DNA of 38,790 bases. It comes from an uncultured Verrucomicrobia subdivision 3 bacterium. GTDB taxonomy: Bacteria; Verrucomicrobiota; Verrucomicrobiia; Limisphaerales; UBA11358. Position numbers and translations under genes: made by a program. The notes under the pieces were generated by a model that was not told where the DNA came from, did no database searches, and saw nothing but the letters and a program-made list of their open reading frames with translations. The stretch lies in assembly GCA_903918885.1 (NCBI GenBank), contig CAIXFY010000032.1, positions 1-38,790 of the forward strand, given 5' to 3'. Below are positions 33,936-38,790 of this stretch, in pieces; the stretch's first letter is position 1; every line of letters starts with the position of its first letter.

Positions 33936-35240
33936 TTACTCAAAACTTTCCACGCGCAGCATCACCGGTTTGCCTTTAACGGTCGGCAGCTTGGCGATTT
34001 TCGCGAGCGCCTGCAACGCGACGCCGTTGGTCGCATAGTGCAGCATGAAAATGAGCGGCACGCTTTCGCCTTCTTCGCCTTCCGGCTGGATAACGGACGA
34101 GATGCCGATGTTGGCCTGACCGAAAATTGTGGCAATTTTCGCCAGCACACCGGGCTTGTCCACGACATTAAGCCGGACGAAATATTGCGAAACCACTTCG
34201 CTGATGGGGGCGACCGCGCCGGCGCAATCATGCGGCACAAACGCCGGCAAACGGTTTTTGATGCCGGTCTTCAAATCCAAAACCGCGTCGCCGAGGTCGC
34301 TCAAAACGGAACTCGCCGTGGCGTCTTTGCCCGCGCCGCGACCGTAGAACAGCGAGTCGCCAACGATGTCGCCGCGCACGAAGACGGCATTGAACACACC
34401 GTTAACACTGGCTAAAACATGTGCATTCGGCACGAGCGTTGGATAAACCGAGACTTGCACGCGGCAGGAATCCTTCAGCCGTTTAACCGTGCCGATGAGC
34501 TTGATGGTGTAGCCGAGTTCGCCGGCGTATTTGATATCGAGCGCCGAAACATGGCGGATGCCTTCGACAAAAACTTTTTTTGGTTTCACCCAGAAGCCGT
34601 GCGCGAGCGAGGCAAGAATGCCGATCTTGTGCGCCGCGTCGTGACCGTCAATATCCAAGTCCGGCGGTGTTTCGGCGTAGCCCAACTTCTGCGCGTCGGC
34701 GAGCACCGCGCCAAAATCCGCGCCTTCGAGCTTCATACGCGTGAGGATGTAATTGCAGGTCCCATTGACAATGCCGTAAAGCGCGCTGATGCGGTTGCCG
34801 ACAAAACCCTCGCGTAACGACTTGATGATGGGAATGCCGCCACAAACGCTGGCTTCGTAATAAAGATTCGTGCCGTATTTCTTGGCGGCGGCGAACAGTT
34901 CTTCGCCGTGCGCGGAAAGCAACGCCTTGTTCGCGGTGACGACGGGTTTGCCGAGTTTCAATGCGGCCAAAATGATTTCGCGCGCGGCGGTCGTGCCGCC
35001 GATGAGTTCGGCGACGAGCTGGACTTGCGGGTCAAAGACGACTTCGCGCCAGTCGGTTGTGAGCAGGGATTTTGGAATTGCTGTGGCGCGCTTTTTATTC
35101 AAGTCGCGCACGGCGACGCGGTGGACTTTGACCGACGCGCCGATGCGGGAAGCGAGCAGCGCGCCGTTGCGCTGCAACGCTTCGTAAACGCCGCCGCCGA
35201 CCGTGCCGCCGCCGATGATGCCGAGATTGACCTGCTGCAT
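33936..35240 (-). CDS. hom: Homoserine dehydrogenase
   Basis: Reduces aspartate semialdehyde to homoserine. The 434-residue protein has the N-terminal Rossmann motif GIIGGGTVGGGVYEAL, the catalytic domain with NGTCNYILTRM and GYAETPPDLDIDGHDAAHKI, and a C-terminal ACT domain (VVDKPGVLAKIATIFGQANI), expected to be the threonine feedback site. The ATG at 35240 is preferred to a GTG at 35252. It is adjacent to thrC, with no gap. Aspartate kinase is separate, so flux is split between two loci. Confidence 0.96.
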   Translation of the reverse strand: MQQVNLGIIGGGTVGGGVYEALQRNGALLASRIGASVKVHRVAVRDLNKKRATAIPKSLLTTDWREVVFDPQVQLVAELIGGTTAAREIILAALKLGKPVVTANKALLSAHGEELFAAAKKYGTNLYYEASVCGGIPIIKSLREGFVGNRISALYGIVNGTCNYILTRMKLEGADFGAVLADAQKLGYAETPPDLDIDGHDAAHKIGILASLAHGFWVKPKKVFVEGIRHVSALDIKYAGELGYTIKLIGTVKRLKDSCRVQVSVYPTLVPNAHVLASVNGVFNAVFVRGDIVGDSLFYGRGAGKDATASSVLSDLGDAVLDLKTGIKNRLPAFVPHDCAGAVAPISEVVSQYFVRLNVVDKPGVLAKIATIFGQANIGISSVIQPEGEEGESVPLIFMLHYATNGVALQALAKIAKLPTVKGKPVMLRVESFE

Positions 35241-35304
35241 ATTGAAGCGCACAGTTTGCCGCGAAACGGAGCAAGGGACAATTCAATTTTCAGGTAGGCG
35301 CGAT

Positions 35305-36642
35305 TCAACCATTGATTGTCCAGCCTTCGCGGTATGGCTTGCTCAAGTATTGGTTGGCTTCGGCAAAGTTCGTCACTCGTCCGGCGGTCGCATCCCATTC
35401 GATGCGCTGGCCGGCCCGATAAGCGACGAGGCCGAGCAGCATTTGCTGGATCATCTGGCCGGCGTAATCGAAGTCGCACGATGTTTTTAAATTTCCTTTG
35501 CAAGCATTGAACCATTCTTTTTGGAAATGGCCGAGCGGTGGCACTAGTTCATTTTTGGTGCGGCGTTTGTAGTAGGTCAAATCCGCGTCATCGCCATACG
35601 GAATGAGGATGCGATTTTCAAAGCCAGCGATGAGAAAACCCTTTGTGCCCTTGAACATCGCGCCGTGATCGATTTTATTTAGATCAATGTAATCGCGCGG
35701 TGATTTCGGTAGCGCGCCACCTTGATACCAGCCCACCTTGATTGGGCCGCGCCAACTGTTGGCAGGATGTTCAAAGTGCGTTTCCAAGGTGACGGGACTG
35801 ACTTCGGGATTGACCGCTTCGCCCTTGGCTTCGGCGGCGGTCGGCGGTTCTGCGTCAATGGCGTTCCAAACCAAGTCCATGGTATGGCTGCCCATGTCGC
35901 CCACCTGGCCGTTGCCAAAGTCCCAATACATATTCCACTGGAGGCAATTCGCCTGCGACTTGCCGGTGAAATAACCTGGATTGTAAGGATGAAATGGCGC
36001 CGGGCCGAGCCATAGGTCGTAATTCAAAGTGGCGGGCGGCGTGCCTTGAGCCGACAGGTAGCCCGGTCGGCGCAACTGCCGGTTGCCCCACGCATAGGCG
36101 GCCTGCAATTCACCGATTGCGCCATCTTGCACCAGTTCGCGCACACGGTTGAAATTTTGAAAAGCATGCCGCTGAGTGCCGACCTGCGTGGCAAGTTTTT
36201 TCCGGTTCTTCAGATAATTCGCTCGCACGATGCGTGCTTCTTCAATTGTGTTTGCCAGCGGCTTCTCGCAATAGACGTGGAGACCACGATTCAGCGCCCA
36301 GTTGGTGATGAACGCATGCGTGTGATCCGGCGAGCAGATGACGATGCCATCAAGGCCAAGCGTCTGGTGATCGTCCAGCAACTTGCGCCAGTCTTCGTAA
36401 GTTTTTGCGCCGGGAAATTTTTTAAGGCCGAACGCAAGGTGATTCGAATTCACATCGCAGAGCGCAACGACATTCTCATCGGCCAGCGCATCAAAATGAG
36501 CCGAGCCGCGCCCCCAAGTGCCGATGAGCGCGAGGTTAAGTTTGTTGCTCGGCGCGTCCGCTCCGAAAAGCCTGAAGTTGGTCAGGACGAGCGGCGCAGC
36601 GGCGGCCAGTGCGGTGGAAGCGATAAATTTTCGGCGATTCAT
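35305..36642 (-). CDS. Tat-exported Gfo/Idh/MocA family oxidoreductase
   Basis: A 445-residue NAD(P)-dependent oxidoreductase of the Gfo/Idh/MocA family. The N-terminus (MNRRKFIASTALAAAAPLVL) is a twin-arginine signal, so the protein is exported folded. The Rossmann domain shows LALIGTWGRGSAHFDAL, DVNSNHL and the EKPLANTIEEA signature with its catalytic Lys. The C-terminal part with GDMGSHTMDLVWNA is typical of the verrucomicrobial/planctomycetal exported subgroup. The substrate is likely a sugar or inositol derivative. An ATG 18 nt upstream (36660) is possible but would extend the signal. Neighbour is an isomerase with a near-identical signal sequence. Confidence 0.9.
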   Translation of the reverse strand: MNRRKFIASTALAAAAPLVLTNFRLFGADAPSNKLNLALIGTWGRGSAHFDALADENVVALCDVNSNHLAFGLKKFPGAKTYEDWRKLLDDHQTLGLDGIVICSPDHTHAFITNWALNRGLHVYCEKPLANTIEEARIVRANYLKNRKKLATQVGTQRHAFQNFNRVRELVQDGAIGELQAAYAWGNRQLRRPGYLSAQGTPPATLNYDLWLGPAPFHPYNPGYFTGKSQANCLQWNMYWDFGNGQVGDMGSHTMDLVWNAIDAEPPTAAEAKGEAVNPEVSPVTLETHFEHPANSWRGPIKVGWYQGGALPKSPRDYIDLNKIDHGAMFKGTKGFLIAGFENRILIPYGDDADLTYYKRRTKNELVPPLGHFQKEWFNACKGNLKTSCDFDYAGQMIQQMLLGLVAYRAGQRIEWDATAGRVTNFAEANQYLSKPYREGWTING

Positions 36643-36685
36643 GATATTGCGGGCGTTCAGGATTGAATGGATTTTTTGGAAAAAG

Positions 36686-37567
36686 CTACACGTCGCAGAG
36701 TTGGATTGATTGCCGCAAGGCGGGCATCCGGGCGGCGGCTTTGGGTGTGAACTCCTGCGCCACGACCCCTTTGAAACCCGTTGCGACAATCGCCCGCATG
36801 ATGGCGGGATAATGCAATTCCTGCGAGTCGTCAATATCGTGTCGCCCCGGCACGCCAGCGGTATGGTAATGCGCGAAGCATTCATGATTCTCGCGGATGG
36901 TGTCGCAAATATCACCCTCCATGATTTGCATGTGGTAAATGTCGTAAAGCAGCCTGAACCGTTCCGAGCCGATGCGCTTGACGAGTTCTACACCCCACGC
37001 GCTGTGGTCGCACTGGTAATCTTTGTGGTTGCGCTTGCTGTTCAATAATTCCATGCACAACGTTACCTTCAACTTTTCTGCGAGCGGCAAAATCTTTTTT
37101 AAACCGATTTCGCAATTCTTCAAACCCGTCTCATCGTCCATTCCACCACGGTTGCCGGAGAAACAAATCAACTGCTCGAAACCCGCGTCCGCTGTTTCCT
37201 GGATGCGCTTCCCGTAAATCTCCGCCAGCGTGTCGTGATGTTCCACGCGGTTGAATGCCTTGGTAATGCTGCCAATGCCGTCCTTGGACGGAAAGCTGAC
37301 CATCGTGCAGACGAGGTCGTATTTTTTGAGCGTTGCAAAGTCAGACGGATTCAGCAGGTCAATGCCCACGAGACCAAGTTCCTTGGCCATACGGCACGCT
37401 TCGTCCAGCGACACCTTGCCAAAACTGCTGCGACAAATCGCGTGGTTAATATTGCCTTTGAGTTTCGCCGGTTCCGGCGCGGCCGCTTGGGCGCGAATAT
37501 TTTTGGAAAACAGCGGCGTGACAACCACCGCCAGCGCGGCGGATTGAATAAATTTTCGGCGGTTCAT
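36686..37567 (-). CDS. Tat-exported sugar phosphate isomerase/epimerase-like protein
   Basis: A 293-residue TIM-barrel protein of the AP-endonuclease-2/xylose isomerase-like family, closest to hydroxypyruvate isomerase-like members. After the Tat-type signal (MNRRKFIQSAALAVVVTPLF) come LGLVGIDLLNP, VTLCMELLNSKRNHKDYQ (metal Glu), LLYDIYHMQIMEGD (Asp and His) and a final VVAQEFTPKA (Glu). It is followed 43 nt later by the oxidoreductase gene on the same strand, suggesting that the two act on one sugar outside the cytoplasm. Exact substrate unknown. Confidence 0.87.
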   Translation of the reverse strand: MNRRKFIQSAALAVVVTPLFSKNIRAQAAAPEPAKLKGNINHAICRSSFGKVSLDEACRMAKELGLVGIDLLNPSDFATLKKYDLVCTMVSFPSKDGIGSITKAFNRVEHHDTLAEIYGKRIQETADAGFEQLICFSGNRGGMDDETGLKNCEIGLKKILPLAEKLKVTLCMELLNSKRNHKDYQCDHSAWGVELVKRIGSERFRLLYDIYHMQIMEGDICDTIRENHECFAHYHTAGVPGRHDIDDSQELHYPAIMRAIVATGFKGVVAQEFTPKAAARMPALRQSIQLCDV

Positions 37568-37601
37568 GTTAACGCTGTGGGATGCTATGTCGGACGCAAT
37601 C

Positions 37602-37629
37602 AGAAGTGAAAAGTTACACTTCTTTTTTT
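37602..37629 (+). terminator. Plus-strand intrinsic terminator without an upstream plus-strand gene
   Basis: AGAAGTG (37602-37608) and CACTTCT (37617-37623) form a perfect 7-bp stem with an 8-nt loop, followed by a T7 run (37623-37629). It is positioned between two minus-strand genes, so it can only stop antisense transcription as read on the plus strand. On the minus strand the hairpin has no U tail. Confidence 0.55.
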
Positions 37630-37640
37630 GCTCGTAAAAA

Positions 37641-38790
37641 TCAGGCGGCGTGGGTCAGCAGTTTCTGCCATTGCCGCCGCCAGTTGATGAGCAATAGCAC
37701 CGCGACGCCAAAGTGCGCCGACAAAATGCAAAACGGCAGAGACGAGCAGTCATTGCTGTGGTCGGACAAAGCGATGAATCCCGGCGCCAGCAGTGAGGTG
37801 TGCGCTAGGGCTTCATAAGAAAAAACGCCCGCTAAAATAAACGGAATTATGCACAGCACAAACAGCCAGAGCGCTACAAATCCGAGCGAGCGCCGCTGGT
37901 GGCGCAGCCGGCAGAACTCTAGCAGCAGCGCGAAGATGAGAAATATTTCCACAAGATTGACCGCCACCACGACAAAAGCTTGCCAGGAATTTTTTAGGCC
38001 AAAGGCGAATTGCGTCAGCACCGCGATGCTGGCAACCCCACCCAACGCCAGCGACAGCGACACCGCGCTGCGGGAAAAAATCGCGCCGAGGTTTTTGAAG
38101 CCAAGGCGCAGGGATTCGATGCGGACGTGTTCCGGCGGCGGACTGGCCATGAAAACCAGCAGTGCGCCGATGAAAAGTGTGCCGCCGTGAACGATGGGCA
38201 GGAGCGCTTCGTGGTCAAAGTTTTTGCCGCTGGTTCCAATGATGGCCGGAAATTTTCCGCGCCATAAATCCCACAGTAGTGCGTGTTGGGAGAGAATCAG
38301 GATGCCGAACAACGCGAACGCTTCCCAGCGCAGGAGCAGCGGCTGGAACGGGTTTGCCGTTTTTCGCGTGAGTGCGCGCCAGACAAAAAGACCGATGACG
38401 AGTTGTAAAACCAGGCTCAACAACACCGGCGGAACAGGCAGGCCGAAAATTTCCGGCGGGCTGTTCCAATCGGTTCCGTAATCGTGTTTTCCCGGCGGAT
38501 GTTCGCTAAAAAGATTTCCAATACCGTAGATAGGCAAGAGAAAATCAAACAGCATCCGGCTGGGAGCCATGAACGTAAAGGGCCACAGAAAAAACAATCC
38601 TAGAAAAATCAGCAGCCCCGGCGAGCGTTGAAACGCCATGCCGCAGAGCAGTCCGAGCAGCCCGAAAAAGAGAGCCGTGCTGGCGACAATCGTTTGCGTG
38701 CCGATCCAAAGCGTGATAGGCAACCGTCCTAGAAGAACGATAATCAAGCCGAAACCGGCGAGCGCCAGCGCCATGTAAAATTCCCGCAGC
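37641..38790 (-). CDS. Multi-spanning membrane protein, partial (N-terminus beyond window)
   Basis: The frame is open to the right edge, so the N-terminus is missing; the first visible Met is at 38774. The 380 or so visible residues have about ten hydrophobic helices separated by short charged loops, and no catalytic motif. The pattern resembles ABC-2-type permease subunits, but I cannot confirm this. The C-terminus reads WRRQWQKLLTHAA. It lies 73 nt upstream of the Tat-exported isomerase gene on the same strand, in the same general transcription direction. Confidence 0.6.
   Translation of the reverse strand, partial: LREFYMALALAGFGLIIVLLGRLPITLWIGTQTIVASTALFFGLLGLLCGMAFQRSPGLLIFLGLFFLWPFTFMAPSRMLFDFLLPIYGIGNLFSEHPPGKHDYGTDWNSPPEIFGLPVPPVLLSLVLQLVIGLFVWRALTRKTANPFQPLLLRWEAFALFGILILSQHALLWDLWRGKFPAIIGTSGKNFDHEALLPIVHGGTLFIGALLVFMASPPPEHVRIESLRLGFKNLGAIFSRSAVSLSLALGGVASIAVLTQFAFGLKNSWQAFVVVAVNLVEIFLIFALLLEFCRLRHQRRSLGFVALWLFVLCIIPFILAGVFSYEALAHTSLLAPGFIALSDHSNDCSSLPFCILSAHFGVAVLLLINWRRQWQKLLTHAA

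Noticed and set aside
1-38790. CRISPR arrays, insertion sequences or prophage genes
   Set aside because: No spaced direct repeats, transposase or integrase motifs, or phage structural genes were seen on either strand.

Overview
The window looks like ordinary chromosome from a member of the Verrucomicrobiota, most likely a Pedosphaera/Limisphaera-type soil or freshwater lineage. This is inference from gene content: a PEP-CTERM protein, Tat-exported Gfo/Idh/MocA and sugar-isomerase proteins that share one signal sequence, pro-kumamolisin remnants, a DUF1573-cytochrome c fusion, many start codons without a clear Shine-Dalgarno, and moderately high GC. There are no phage genes, transposases, CRISPR arrays or rRNA genes. 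Most genes are housekeeping metabolism on the minus strand.

Layout. 1-3.95 kb (minus): a leucine leader peptide and attenuator, leuA, a DUF1573/cytochrome c protein, a small coiled-coil protein and bioB (cut by the window edge). 4.0-9.3 kb: envelope glycosylation genes, namely one GT-C membrane glycosyltransferase (plus) and an overlapping minus-strand trio GT2 - methyltransferase - TMTC-like GT-C protein. 9.4-12.9 kb: a GlcG/HbpS-like protein, aspartate kinase, PduO-type cobalamin adenosyltransferase and a cell-wall amidase. 12.9-16 kb (plus): sucC, sucD and a YggT-like membrane protein. 16-20.3 kb (minus): a REC-histidine kinase, citrate synthase, a previously easy-to-miss 51-residue zinc-ribbon protein and trpE. 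20.4-25.8 kb: a secreted beta-propeller protein, hisI, a TPR protein, a degenerate Mrr-like membrane protein, a hexapeptide-repeat transferase and a membrane-anchored Pro/Thr-rich protein.

25.8-27.3 kb is the most disturbed stretch: tRNA-Arg(CCU), the 5' half of a broken tRNA-Met, and a protease gene reduced to its pro-domain and its PEP-CTERM tail. 27.5-32.6 kb (plus) is a compact pilin-like operon (two prepilins, a PilX-like protein) followed by a membrane-anchored protein with two helical-REC modules. 32.6-38.8 kb (minus): thrC and hom, the Tat-exported oxidoreductase and isomerase pair, and a partial multi-spanning membrane protein.

The most notable regulatory signal is upstream of leuA (3792-3952). 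It contains a GTG-initiated 22-codon reading frame with six Leu codons, a 12-bp intrinsic terminator with a U tail, and a competing antiterminator whose 5' arm lies inside the last codons of the leader. The apparent promoter would start transcription almost at the GTG, so the leader peptide may be read from a leaderless mRNA. Together these form a complete, minimal ribosome-mediated attenuator for leucine synthesis.
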